Positions 1 through 7,602 are shown, counted from the stretch's first letter. The stretch: DNA of 10,205 bases from Sphingomonadales bacterium UBA6171 (GCA_002422985.1 DITZ01000086.1:1659-11863), one strand, 5' to 3'. Notes: generated from the letters alone by a model not told the origin. A program made the numbers and translations.

Positions 1-348
1 GTCGATGCATCGGGCAACCAGCTGATCCGCACGCCTGAGTTCACGCTGTCGCTCGGCGGGCGCTACAGCTTCGATGCACTGGAAGGAAAAGCCTTCATCG
101 GCGGAAGTGTCTTCCATTCCAGCACGGTCTATTATGATTATCTCAATACTTTCGGGCAGGATTCCTACGAGCTCGTCACCGGAGAGATCGGCTGGACCAG
201 CCCGGATGATGATCTTACTTTCCGGATATTCGCGAAGAATCTCACCAATGCAGCGGTGGCCCAGCAAATTTCGCCGGGACCACTTGGCGCCTACATCATC
301 TACGAACGTCCGCGTGAAGTGGGTGCGAGCGTAGAAATCAAGTTCTGA
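1..348 (+). CDS. TonB-dependent receptor, C-terminal fragment
   Basis: The reading frame is open from base 1 to a TGA at 346-348 and gives 115 residues; the N-terminal plug and most of the barrel lie outside the window. The visible part looks like the last strands of an outer-membrane beta-barrel. Aromatic and polar residues alternate (LSLGGRYSF, GGSVFHSSTVYYDY), and the phrase FRIFAKNLTNA resembles the 'v.NLtd' phrase near the end of TonB-dependent receptors. The chain ends EIKF, with the terminal Phe expected for recognition by the BAM assembly machinery. Such receptors import siderophores, vitamins or glycans across the outer membrane using TonB energy. The substrate cannot be told from this fragment. 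A TetR-type regulator converges on it from the right, but regulation by that protein is not shown by the sequence. Confidence 0.8.
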   Translation, partial: VDASGNQLIRTPEFTLSLGGRYSFDALEGKAFIGGSVFHSSTVYYDYLNTFGQDSYELVTGEIGWTSPDDDLTFRIFAKNLTNAAVAQQISPGPLGAYIIYERPREVGASVEIKF

Positions 349-354
349 TCGACA

Positions 355-387
355 GGCGGTGCAGGGCAGTAGCTGTCCTGCACCGCC
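355..387. terminator. Hairpin between convergent genes, probable bidirectional terminator
   Basis: An 11-bp perfect inverted repeat (GGCGGTGCAGG at 355-365, CCTGCACCGCC at 377-387) begins seven bases after the receptor stop codon. It can extend inward through a G-T pair to leave a very small loop. There is no T-run after either arm, so it is not a textbook intrinsic terminator. Its place between convergent genes fits transcription termination or protection of the 3' end. Confidence 0.55.
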
Positions 388-471
388 ACGTCTGCCAGCC
401 GAAACATCTGCTATACGTTGAAAGCCGTGCAACCGGCCGGTGAAACGGCCTGACCGGCGCTTTCATCGACA

Positions 472-1083
472 TCAAGACCTGGCGATATCCTCTCTGACCG
501 TCGCTGACACGAACAGGTCGAGGAAGGCCCTGATATCTTCGGCCTGCTGCTGCGGGCTTTTCGACCGCATGAGGATATTGAGACCGATGATATGGGCGAG
601 CGCCATGGCCGCAGTCTGGCGCGCCTGCTCCCTGCTCTGACCAAGTTCGACATAGGCATCGGCGATCAGGCTCATGCGATCCTGATCGACGCGCCTTGTG
701 GTTTCAGCCGCAAGGTCGGACACGCGTGCCCATTCCCGCAGCGCCTGCTCGACGGGGCCGCCGGGAACGTCCGGGCTGTTATTCAAAGCCAGGGTGAAGA
801 AATACCGCAACCGATCCAGCGGGGCGTTATAATCGCGCTTGCCAACCAGACCAATTGCCATGGTGGCCGAATTATACCAATATCTAAGCGTTTCCGATAG
901 CAGCGAATCTCTATTCTGAAAATGCCAATAGAAGCTTCCCTTGGTTACTTTAAGCTCTTTTGCCAGGGATTCTATTTCAATAGCAGCAACGCCTACATCG
1001 CCTATCTTGCACAGAGTATGTTTCAGCCAGCTGTCCTTCGACAGCCTGACCTTTTTTCCCGATCCGTCGCTATCATCAGACAT
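472..1083 (-). CDS. TetR/AcrR-family transcriptional regulator
   Basis: This 203-residue protein has the usual TetR length. The N-terminal DNA-binding domain spans about residues 15-65. Its helix-turn-helix reads IESLAKELKVTKGSFYWHFQ (residues 37-56) followed by NRDSLL, which is the typical 'A..l.vskgslY.hF..K..L' pattern. The remaining 140 residues are helical, divergent, and would form the ligand-binding and dimerisation domain. The start at 1083 is supported by a strong Shine-Dalgarno (AAGGAG on the coding strand, plus-strand 1089-1094) five bases upstream. The ligand and targets are unknown. It converges on the TonB-dependent receptor, and no divergently transcribed partner gene is visible upstream, so autoregulation or control of a distant gene are both possible. 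Function as a TetR-type regulator is confident; anything more specific is not. Confidence 0.92.
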   Translation of the reverse strand: MSDDSDGSGKKVRLSKDSWLKHTLCKIGDVGVAAIEIESLAKELKVTKGSFYWHFQNRDSLLSETLRYWYNSATMAIGLVGKRDYNAPLDRLRYFFTLALNNSPDVPGGPVEQALREWARVSDLAAETTRRVDQDRMSLIADAYVELGQSREQARQTAAMALAHIIGLNILMRSKSPQQQAEDIRAFLDLFVSATVREDIARS

Positions 1084-1489
1084 GAAGTCTCCTTAAATCC
1101 GCTGCTCAGAACCCGTAACAGGTGGGCGCATTCCATCAAGCCGGACTGTAGCGAGCGCCACATGGCGATCCAGTCCAACAGCCATCGGTGGTGCGGGGAA
1201 GTGTCATGGGACAGTATTACCGACCCGACCCCCTGCTGTCATCCGGCACGGGTCAGCGGCTGGCATATGGTAACGCCGCGCCCCGTTTCCGGACCGCCCG
1301 GCAGACGGGCTATTGGGCTGCACGCGGGGTCATCCCGGATTTCCTGCAACCTTGAGCGAAAGAAGCAGGGCCGCGTCCCGGCTACCCGCTTAGGCAATGC
1401 CAACAGAATAAGCCGCCGTCACCCACGGACGCCCGCAGCCCATTCGGCCGGTGTGGCGCAGGAAAAGACAAATCCGGCGGACTGGGAAA
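1084..1489. other. 406-bp intergenic stretch with no convincing gene
   Basis: This region lies between the regulator start and the tRNA 3' end. It must hold the promoter of the regulator, but I see no clear -35/-10 pair. A 49-codon plus-strand ORF (ATG 1206, TGA 1353-1355, starting MGQYYRPDPL) has a GGGGAA sequence a few bases upstream. I find no recognisable motif in it and would not call it a gene without conservation data. A longer plus-strand frame crossing this region runs into the antisense of the tRNA and is spurious. Confidence 0.5.
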
Positions 1490-1563
1490 TGGAGCGGGTG
1501 AAGGGAATCGAACCCTCATATTCAGCTTGGGAAGCTGCTGCTCTGCCATTGAGCTACACCCGC
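1490..1563 (-). tRNA. tRNA-Gly (anticodon CCC)
   Basis: Read on the minus strand, the sequence folds as a complete cloverleaf of 74 nt. The acceptor stem is GCGGGTG/CACCCGC, the D arm is GCTC-AATGGCA-GAGC, the anticodon loop is TTCCCAA (anticodon CCC at 1531-1529), and the T arm contains GGTTCGATTCC. The discriminator T is followed by an encoded CCA (1492-1490). The anticodon stem GCAGC/GCTGA has a G-A mismatch at its outermost pair. It reads GGG codons during translation. A promoter-like sequence lies directly upstream, so it is probably transcribed on its own rather than only as read-through from prs. Confidence 0.96.
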
Positions 1564-1576
1564 TTGCGCAGCGGGC

Positions 1577-1604
1577 ATTAGAGGGCGGGCCATGGGCCTG
1601 TCAA
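1577..1604 (-). promoter_or_regulatory. Sigma70-like promoter of tRNA-Gly
   Basis: On the minus strand a perfect -35 box TTGACA (1604-1599) is followed after 16 bases by TCTAAT (1582-1577), five of six matches to the -10 consensus. Transcription would start near 1570, about seven bases before the mature tRNA 5' end. That short leader is plausible for RNase P processing. It is the best promoter match I found in the window. Confidence 0.65.
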
Positions 1605-1859
1605 ACCGGGCGGGCCAACAGGGTGGAAAAGCGCTCCAATGCCGCATTTTCCATGCTGTTCTGACGATCATCTGACGCTGAACTGCGGCAGCGGGTGCGG
1701 TCCGTCGCCATAAACATCTGCCGACTGTTGCCAGAAGCGAGGCACGGGAAGATGCGCGGGCAAGGAGCCGCGCGCCGGCAAGGCCAGTGCAGCGCGTCGG
1801 CTGAATAATGCCCCGCGCGGCTACACCCGCCAGCTGCTGGCAGGAGAGGATAGGGCGGT

Positions 1860-2801
1860 TCAGTCGAACAGGCTGGAAACGCTGCTTTCGTCGGCGATCC
1901 GCCGGATCGCCTCGCCGATCAGCGGCGCGATGGAAAGCGGCCGGATGCGGCCGGCGTCGGCCACGGCGGACGTCCCCTGGATGGAATCGGTAATCACCAG
2001 TTCCTTCAGTGCCGAGCCTTCCACCCGCGCAACCGCCCCGCCCGACAGCACACCGTGCGTCACATAGGCCGCGACACCGGCTGCCCCGGCCTCCTGCAAC
2101 GCCTTGGCGGCATTGCACAAGGTGCCCGCGGAATCGACGATATCGTCGATCAGGATGCAGAAGCGGCCTTCCACGTCGCCGATGATATTCATCACTTCGG
2201 ATTCGCCGGGCCGTTCGCGCCTTTTGTCCACGATGGCGAGCGGGGCGTTATTCAGCCGCCGCGCCAGCGCGCGGGCGCGCACCACGCCGCCCACATCGGG
2301 CGACACCACCATCAGCTTGCCCTGATATTGCGGATAGCGCGCATGAATATCGGCCGACATCACCGGGGCGGCATAGAGATTATCCGTCGGAATATCGAAA
2401 AAGCCCTGAATCTGCCCGGCGTGCAGATCAACCGACAGCACCCGCGACGCGCCCGCCACGGTAATCAGATTGGCCACCAGCTTGGCCGAAATCGGCGTGC
2501 GCGGCCCCGGTTTGCGATCCTGCCGGGCATAGCCGAAATAGGGGAGCACGGCGGTAATCCGCTTGGCCGACGCGCGCCGCAGCGCATCGATGCAGATCAG
2601 CAGCTCCATCAGATTGTCATTGGCCGGCGCCGAGGTGGACTGGATGACGAACACATCCTCTCCACGCACATTTTCATGGATTTCCACAAACACTTCCTCG
2701 TCGGCAAAGCGCCGGACGGAGGCTTCGGTCAATGGCACTTCAAGATAGCGGGCAATATCCTCCGCAAGCATGCGGTTGCTGTTGCCACAGAGGAGTTTCA
2801 T
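1860..2801 (-). CDS. prs: Ribose-phosphate pyrophosphokinase (PRPP synthase)
   Basis: This 313-residue cytoplasmic enzyme transfers pyrophosphate from ATP to ribose 5-phosphate. The product, PRPP, is the precursor for purines, pyrimidines, NAD, histidine and tryptophan. Length is normal for class I bacterial enzymes. Visible signatures are the ATP-loop region YARQDRKP (91-98) and the histidine-bearing VDLHAGQIQGFFD (124-136). The catalytic flexible loop VDKRRERPG starts at residue 191, with its lysine at 193. The PRPP/ribose-phosphate binding loop is IDDIVDSAGTL (218-228). The ATG at 2801 is the natural start: the N-terminus MKLLCGNSNRMLAEDIA matches the family, and AAGGG lies nine bases upstream. 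It follows the polysaccharide ligase gene on the same strand with an 85-nt gap that may hold its own structured leader. The tRNA-Gly gene lies downstream. Confidence 0.97.
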   Translation of the reverse strand: MKLLCGNSNRMLAEDIARYLEVPLTEASVRRFADEEVFVEIHENVRGEDVFVIQSTSAPANDNLMELLICIDALRRASAKRITAVLPYFGYARQDRKPGPRTPISAKLVANLITVAGASRVLSVDLHAGQIQGFFDIPTDNLYAAPVMSADIHARYPQYQGKLMVVSPDVGGVVRARALARRLNNAPLAIVDKRRERPGESEVMNIIGDVEGRFCILIDDIVDSAGTLCNAAKALQEAGAAGVAAYVTHGVLSGGAVARVEGSALKELVITDSIQGTSAVADAGRIRPLSIAPLIGEAIRRIADESSVSSLFD

Positions 2802-2886
2802 CGTTGGTCACCCTTTTTCCGGTCGCTTATTGTGGCTGTTCAGCCTTGGCTATCCAGCCGGAGGCAAAGCTGCCGACCGGCGAATC
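2802..2886 (-). promoter_or_regulatory. Possible structured 5' leader of prs
   Basis: The transcript running into prs could form a closing stem from CCGGTCG (2880-2874) and CGACCGG (2825-2819). Inside it are two similar 12-nt hairpins: GGCTGGATAGCC (2859-2848) and GGCTGAACAGCC (2845-2834). The closing stem ends just before the A-rich AAAAAGGG ribosome-binding region. There is no U-tract, so it does not look like an intrinsic terminator for the upstream gene. The pairing is seen directly; any regulatory role is inference. Confidence 0.35.
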
Positions 2887-4500
2887 CTATCGTGTGCGGG
2901 CAAGGCCATAGCCATGTGCAGCCGGCAATGCGACAGGCGCCGGCACCATATCGTCCACCGGGGCGGGGGCGGCCCTGGCCAGACGCTGCTGCTGCCGCCA
3001 GTTCAGCGCCACGATGCAGCCCGCCATGGCATAGGCGAGATAATGATTCTCGGTTTGTGAAAGCACCGACTTGATAACCAGGAAGGACAGCATCGCAACC
3101 GCCAGCGGCGCGGCAATCAGCTCTTCCTCATTGTCGGCCAGAATATAGGTGCGCACCGCGACGGCGGCGGCGAGCAGGAAAAACAGCATGAACAGCACAA
3201 AGCCGATCACGCCATAATCCATCAGCAGATTGATGTAGAAGCTGTCGAGCGTCAGAAACTCGCCGTTGCGATAGCCGATGATGTCCGCCGCCTGAAACGG
3301 CCCGAAGCCCAGCGGGTTGGTGGCCAGGCGGTCCCATGCGATGGCCCATTGCGCCTCGCGCGCCTCGGTCGAGCCGACATGCTGCACGCCGCCGAACACC
3401 ATCGAATTGAAGCGCGGGAAGAACATCACCGCCACCGTCATCAGCCCGCCGATCGCTGGCATGGCCCACAAAAGGGCCGGAGCGATGATGTCCCGCTCTT
3501 TCTGATGGGTGAAATATCGGCGCAGGCTCCACAGCCCCAGGATGCCGAGAACACCGATCACCGAGCCGATCAGCGCCGAACGCGCGTCTGTCAGGCTGCC
3601 GTTGATGATCAGGAACAGCGCCAGGAATATGGCGGAGATACGGAACCAGGTGCTGCGCGCGGCAAACACCGCATGGACGACAAAGGGCAGCGTCAACCCT
3701 ACGGCCTCCGCAAAGGCGAGCGAGGTGAGATAGACCGAGGCCACGCGATAGGCACCGCCGGCGCGCGCGGTATAGCCGGTTATGCCGGCCAGCAGTTCCG
3801 CATCAATCCGCATGAAGGGCGGGATATAATCCGTCCAGATCGGCTTCTGCATGAACCATTCGCCAAGCCCATAGACGCTTTGCACCGCCGCACCGATAAC
3901 CATTATCTGGAACAGCCGCCGGGCGCTGCGATCCTGCGAGAACACCCAGCAGGAGACGATGAACATATAATACCAGAATATCTGTGCGAACATCAGCCGG
4001 GCGCTGATCTTGGCGTACACGACGCCCAGCAGCAATTGCAGGATCACCAGCAGCAGGAAAGACCAGTAAATCGGCTTCACGCTGGTGATAATCTCGGCAA
4101 TCAGCCCGCGCACCCGCGAGGAGGTGGCGATGGCATACATGCCCAGGATGAAGGTCAGCCCCATCGCCATGCGGCCAAAGGAAATCCAGCCGATGCCCGG
4201 AAAGGTGAAGGCCACATAGTCGGGATAGACCATCATGATCAGCAGGAAGAGCAGCAGCAGCTTGCGCACCGTGCCGTCCAGTTCGGGATCAATATCCGGC
4301 GCCATCCACAACGCCAGCCCGAACAGCCCGATCAGCGGCAGCAGCGGCACGATGATATAGCTCATCGGCAGCAGCGCCACCAGAAAGCCCAGCACCATCG
4401 CAAAGGAAATCAGCGCCGCGAACAGCAGGATCTTCAAGACGAGGTGCCGCGTGTCGTTGACACGGCGGGTGTACGGCTCAAGGATATGGGTGCGGGACAT
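2887..4500 (-). CDS. O-antigen ligase / Wzy-like polysaccharide polymerase
   Basis: This 537-residue inner-membrane protein has about ten or more hydrophobic segments and short charged loops, typical of the WaaL/Wzy (Wzy_C, O-antigen ligase-like) superfamily. Helices are evident from about residue 20 to 210, again at 257-325 and 340-362, and at 426-450 and 463-500. The most family-like stretch follows the long periplasmic loop (about 210-257). It comprises NGSLTDARSALIG with Arg307, then TNPLGFGPF (395-402), then LDSFYINLLMDYGVIGF (418-434). These enzymes join or polymerise undecaprenyl-linked glycans on the periplasmic side. The C-terminus after 505 is an Ala/Pro-rich tail. The ATG at 4500 has no good Shine-Dalgarno, yet the next Met is at residue 35 inside a helix, so I keep it. 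Divergent from a nucleotide-sugar epimerase. Whether it makes O-antigen, capsule or exopolysaccharide is not resolvable here. Confidence 0.82.
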   Translation of the reverse strand: MSRTHILEPYTRRVNDTRHLVLKILLFAALISFAMVLGFLVALLPMSYIIVPLLPLIGLFGLALWMAPDIDPELDGTVRKLLLLFLLIMMVYPDYVAFTFPGIGWISFGRMAMGLTFILGMYAIATSSRVRGLIAEIITSVKPIYWSFLLLVILQLLLGVVYAKISARLMFAQIFWYYMFIVSCWVFSQDRSARRLFQIMVIGAAVQSVYGLGEWFMQKPIWTDYIPPFMRIDAELLAGITGYTARAGGAYRVASVYLTSLAFAEAVGLTLPFVVHAVFAARSTWFRISAIFLALFLIINGSLTDARSALIGSVIGVLGILGLWSLRRYFTHQKERDIIAPALLWAMPAIGGLMTVAVMFFPRFNSMVFGGVQHVGSTEAREAQWAIAWDRLATNPLGFGPFQAADIIGYRNGEFLTLDSFYINLLMDYGVIGFVLFMLFFLLAAAVAVRTYILADNEEELIAAPLAVAMLSFLVIKSVLSQTENHYLAYAMAGCIVALNWRQQQRLARAAPAPVDDMVPAPVALPAAHGYGLARTR

Positions 4501-4562
4501 GTCGGCACGACGATTAGGACAAGTCGCCCGGCATTTCCAGCAGGATAATGGTTTATGGCCGG

Positions 4563-4632
4563 CCGTTGCGCGCGCGCAGCTTCAAGCCGTTGCGCGCGCA
4601 GCCTCAAGCCGTTGCGCGCGCGCAGCTTCAAG
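4563..4632. repeat. Three tandem GC-alternating repeats (24, 22, 24 bp)
   Basis: Three adjacent copies occupy 4563-4586, 4587-4608 and 4609-4632. Each begins CCGTTGCGCGCGC and ends CAAG. Copies 1 and 3 are identical; copy 2 lacks one GC dinucleotide and has one T-to-C change. They lie in the divergent gap between the ligase start (4500) and the epimerase start (4685). The two-base length difference would break a frame, which argues against coding. There are no spacers, so it is not a CRISPR array. Confidence 0.9.
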
Positions 4633-4684
4633 CAGGGTCGGCCGTAAAGCCGGGCGCGGCTGAACGGCAGAATGAGGGCAGGGC

Positions 4685-5677
4685 ATGGCAATAATGGTAA
4701 CCGGGACGGCGGGCTTCATCGGCCATGCCGTTGCCAAAAGGCTGATGGCGCGCGGCGAGTCGGTGGTCGGCGTGGATTGCCGCGTTCCTTATTATGATCC
4801 GGCGCTCAAGGCCGCGCGTATCGCCGACATCATCGCCAGCGGCGGCGATTTCACCGATCTTGATCTCAGCTTTGCGGACCGGCAGGTGCTGGAGCCGGCC
4901 ATCGCCCGCCACAGCATCAGCGCCATCATCCATCTGGGCGCCCAGCCGGGCGTGCGCTGGTCCATCGATCATCCGCATGACTATTCCAGCAACAATCTGG
5001 TCGGCCATCTGAATATGCTGGAGCTGGCGCGCCAATTGCATGTGCCCATGGTCTATGCCTCCTCCTCCTCCGTCTATGGCGGCAACAGCAGCCTGCCGTT
5101 CCGGGTGAGCGATCGGGCGGACCGGCCGGTCTCGCTCTATGCCGCCACCAAGAAAAGCGGCGAGCTTCTGTCGGAAAGCTATGCGCACCTCTATCGCATC
5201 GGCCTCACCGGCCTGCGTTTCTTCACCGTCTATGGCCCCTGGGGCCGGCCCGACATGGCGGTGTGGCAGTTCACCGAGGCCTGCCTCTCCGGCAAGCCGG
5301 TCAACATCTATAATCATGGCGACATGCGCCGGGATTTCACCTTCATCGACGATATCGTCAGCGGCATCATCGCCTGCCATGATCAGCCCCCGGCCGATAA
5401 CGGGCTGGAAAAGCCCGGTGGCAGCATCGCGCCGCACGCCATCTATAATATCGGCAATCACCGTTCAGAGCCGCTGATGCGCCTCGTCTCCATCATCGAG
5501 GAAGCCTGCGGCCGAACGCTCGAAAAACAGTTTCTGCCGATGCAGCCCGGCGACGTGATGGACACCTATGCCGACATCAGCGCCATTGCCGCCGATCATG
5601 GCTATGCCCCCACCACCAGCATCGACGTGGGTGTGCCGCGCTTCGTTGATTGGTATCGCCGCTGGCGCGCCAACTGA
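4685..5677 (+). CDS. NAD-dependent sugar epimerase, probable UDP-glucuronate 4-epimerase
   Basis: This 330-residue extended short-chain dehydrogenase starts with a Rossmann fold, with GTAGFIG at 7-13 binding NAD and an acidic residue at 31 (VVGVD). The catalytic set is SSSSVYG (126-132) and Tyr152-x3-Lys156 (YAATK). Features typical of the UDP-glucuronate 4-epimerase (CapI/LspL-like) branch are the YYDPALKAARI phrase (36-46), GAQPGVRWSIDHPHDY (85-100), and LRFFTVYGPWGRPDMA (177-192) with DMRRDFTFIDDIV (213-225). It would interconvert UDP-GlcA and UDP-GalA in the cytoplasm to supply glycan precursors. GAGGG six bases before ATG 4685 supports the start; a second ATG nine bases in is possible. 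It is divergent from the ligase-like gene, consistent with a surface-polysaccharide role. Other UDP-sugar epimerases of the family are the main alternative. Confidence 0.85.
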   Translation: MAIMVTGTAGFIGHAVAKRLMARGESVVGVDCRVPYYDPALKAARIADIIASGGDFTDLDLSFADRQVLEPAIARHSISAIIHLGAQPGVRWSIDHPHDYSSNNLVGHLNMLELARQLHVPMVYASSSSVYGGNSSLPFRVSDRADRPVSLYAATKKSGELLSESYAHLYRIGLTGLRFFTVYGPWGRPDMAVWQFTEACLSGKPVNIYNHGDMRRDFTFIDDIVSGIIACHDQPPADNGLEKPGGSIAPHAIYNIGNHRSEPLMRLVSIIEEACGRTLEKQFLPMQPGDVMDTYADISAIAADHGYAPTTSIDVGVPRFVDWYRRWRAN

Positions 5678-5886
5678 GTGATGCTTTCCCTGAACCGGCC
5701 CGCATGACAGCGACGCCGCACATCCCAGGAGACTGATCCGTAAAAGCCCCCATGCGCAATCCATTCGCCCGGCTCCGCAGCAGCCCGCAAATGCCGGCCA
5801 GACATAATCGCCCGCGCAGGGCTTGACGGCGGCCACGCTTGGGGCGCAACGCGACGCCTCCGAAAAAAGCGAAGCCAGAGGCCATC

Positions 5887-7602
5887 ATGCCGTTCGACAA
5901 ATCGAAGCTGCCCAGCCGTCACGTCTCCGTTGGTCCGTCAAAGGCCCCCCACCGCAGCTATTATTATGCGATGGGCTTGACGGAAGAAGATATTGCCCGG
6001 CCCTTTGTCGGCGTCGTTTCGGCGGGCAATGACAGCGCGCCCTGCAACACCACGCTGGATGAACAGGCCGACATCGCCCGCGAAGGCGTGATCGCCGCGG
6101 GTGGCACGCCGCGCCGCTTCAACACCATCACCGTCACCGACGGCATCGCCATGGGCCATCAGGGCATGAAATCCTCGCTCGTCTCGCGCGAGGTGATCGC
6201 GGATTCGGTCGAGCTTTCGGTGCGCGGCCATTGCTATGATGCGCTCGTGGGCTTTGCCGGCTGCGACAAATCGCTGCCCGGCATGATGATGGCGATGCTC
6301 CGCCTCAACGTGCCCTCCGTGTTCGTCTATGGCGGCTCCATCCTGCCCGGCCGCTATCATGACAAGGATGTGACCGTCGTCGACGTGTTCGAGGCCGTGG
6401 GCCAATATGCCGCCGGCCATTGCCCGCTGCAGGAGCTGATCGCGCTGGAAAAGGTCGCCTGCCCCGGCCATGGTGCCTGTGGCGGCCAGTTCACCGCCAA
6501 CACCATGGCGGGCGTCGCCGAAGCCATCGGGCTTTCGCTGCCCAACAGCAATATGGTGCCCGCCCCCTATGCCAGCCGCGCCGACATCGCCCGCGACGCC
6601 GGCCGCGCCGTGATGCACATGCTGGAGAATAATCTCCGCCCGCGCGACATCTGCACACAGGACGCCTTTGTGAACGCCGCCCGCGTCGTGGCGGCCACCG
6701 GCGGCAGCACCAACGCCGCGCTGCATCTGCCCGCCATGGCGCATGAGGCCGGCATCCGCTTCACCCTGTTCGACGTGGCGGAAATCTTCCGCACCACGCC
6801 CTATATCGCTGATCTGAAGCCCGGCGGCCGCTATGTGGCGAAAGATATGCATGCCGCCGGCGGCATCTATATGGCGATGAAAACGCTGCTGGAAGGCGGC
6901 TTTCTCAACGGCGACTGCATGACGGTGACGGGCAGGACCATCGCCCAGAATCTCGAATCCGTGCGCTGGAACGCCGATCAGGATGTGATCCGCACGGTTT
7001 CCAATCCCATCACCCCCACGGGCGGCGTGGTCGGGCTGAAGGGCAGCCTCGCGCCCGACGGGGCCATCGTGAAGGTCGCCGGCATGTCAAAGCTCGCATT
7101 CGAAGGCCCGGCGCATGTGTTCGATTGCGAGGAGGATTGTTTCGCAGCGGTCGAGGCCCGCACCATCGAAGAAGGCGAAGTGATCATCATCCGCTACGAA
7201 GGGCCAAAGGGCGGCCCCGGGATGCGCGAAATGCTCGCCACCACGGCAGCGCTTTACGGGCAGGGGATGGGCGACAAGGTCGCGCTTATCACCGATGGCC
7301 GGTTCAGCGGTGCCACGCGCGGCTTCTGCATCGGCCATGTCGGCCCGGAAGCCGCCGATTGCGGCCCGATCGCGCTGGTGGAAAATGGCGACATTATCCG
7401 GATCGACGCCACCGCCGGCACCATCGACCTGCTGGTGGACGACGCCATCCTGGCAGAGCGCCGCGCCCAATGGCAGCCGCGCATCAACGATTATCAGTCC
7501 GGCGCGCTCTATCGCTACAGCCGCACCGTCGGTCCCGCCTGGCTGGGCGCGGTAACGCACCCCGGCGGCGAAGCGGAACGGCACGTCTACGCGGATATCT
7601 GA
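5887..7602 (+). CDS. ilvD: Dihydroxy-acid dehydratase
   Basis: This 571-residue enzyme belongs to the IlvD/Edd family. It dehydrates 2,3-dihydroxy-isovalerate and 2,3-dihydroxy-3-methylvalerate to the 2-keto acids in valine, isoleucine and leucine synthesis. The iron-sulfur ligands are visible: Cys53 (SAPCNTT), Cys126 (GCDKSLPG) and Cys198 (CPGHGACGGQFTANTM). The active-site serine loop is GRFSGATRG, with Ser474. The 'CPGxGACGG' form resembles plant, cyanobacterial and mycobacterial enzymes with an oxygen-tolerant [2Fe-2S] cluster more than the E. coli 'CPTCGSCSG' form; the cluster type is inference. I chose ATG 5887 (MPFDKSKLPSRHV) because AGAGG lies five bases before it and the family N-terminus begins there; an in-frame TTG at 5839 would add 16 unlikely residues. 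The 209-bp gap after the epimerase suggests its own promoter. Sugar-acid dehydratases of the same family are a less likely alternative. Confidence 0.93.
   Translation: MPFDKSKLPSRHVSVGPSKAPHRSYYYAMGLTEEDIARPFVGVVSAGNDSAPCNTTLDEQADIAREGVIAAGGTPRRFNTITVTDGIAMGHQGMKSSLVSREVIADSVELSVRGHCYDALVGFAGCDKSLPGMMMAMLRLNVPSVFVYGGSILPGRYHDKDVTVVDVFEAVGQYAAGHCPLQELIALEKVACPGHGACGGQFTANTMAGVAEAIGLSLPNSNMVPAPYASRADIARDAGRAVMHMLENNLRPRDICTQDAFVNAARVVAATGGSTNAALHLPAMAHEAGIRFTLFDVAEIFRTTPYIADLKPGGRYVAKDMHAAGGIYMAMKTLLEGGFLNGDCMTVTGRTIAQNLESVRWNADQDVIRTVSNPITPTGGVVGLKGSLAPDGAIVKVAGMSKLAFEGPAHVFDCEEDCFAAVEARTIEEGEVIIIRYEGPKGGPGMREMLATTAALYGQGMGDKVALITDGRFSGATRGFCIGHVGPEAADCGPIALVENGDIIRIDATAGTIDLLVDDAILAERRAQWQPRINDYQSGALYRYSRTVGPAWLGAVTHPGGEAERHVYADI

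Noticed and set aside
1206..1355. 49-codon plus-strand ORF with a possible Shine-Dalgarno
   Set aside because: No motif, hydrophobic segment or neighbour supports it; it would need conservation evidence.
922..1581. 219-codon plus-strand ORF ending with MERVKGIEPSYSAWEAAALP
   Set aside because: The C-terminus is the antisense of the tRNA-Gly gene, a well-known spurious translation, and the N-terminal part is antisense to the TetR gene.
1522..2118. 198-codon minus-strand ORF ending GVAQWQSSSFPS
   Set aside because: The end is a translation of the tRNA-Gly 5' half, another common false ORF; the start overlaps prs in a different frame.
2055..3074. 339-codon plus-strand ORF opposite prs
   Set aside because: Antisense shadow rich in His, Arg and Gly, caused by GC-rich codon bias in the real prs gene.
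3349..4548. 399-codon plus-strand ORF opposite the ligase-like gene
   Set aside because: Low-complexity Gln/His/Arg-rich shadow; the opposite strand encodes a clear polytopic membrane protein.
4563..4632. CRISPR array
   Set aside because: The units abut with no spacers and no cas genes are present; it is a simple tandem repeat.
4628..5461. 277-codon minus-strand ORF opposite the epimerase
   Set aside because: Shadow frame; the plus strand has a complete Rossmann epimerase with all catalytic motifs.
5681..5707. 8-codon ORF (MLSLNRPA) before ilvD as a branched-chain amino acid attenuator peptide
   Set aside because: Only two leucine codons, no run of Ile/Val/Leu, and no terminator/antiterminator pair found near it.
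5839..5886. TTG start giving an ilvD product 16 residues longer
   Set aside because: The extension has no family-like residues, and ATG 5887 has a ribosome-binding site at suitable spacing.
5938..6852. 304-codon minus-strand ORF opposite ilvD
   Set aside because: His/Gly/Ala-rich antisense shadow of ilvD with no family signature.
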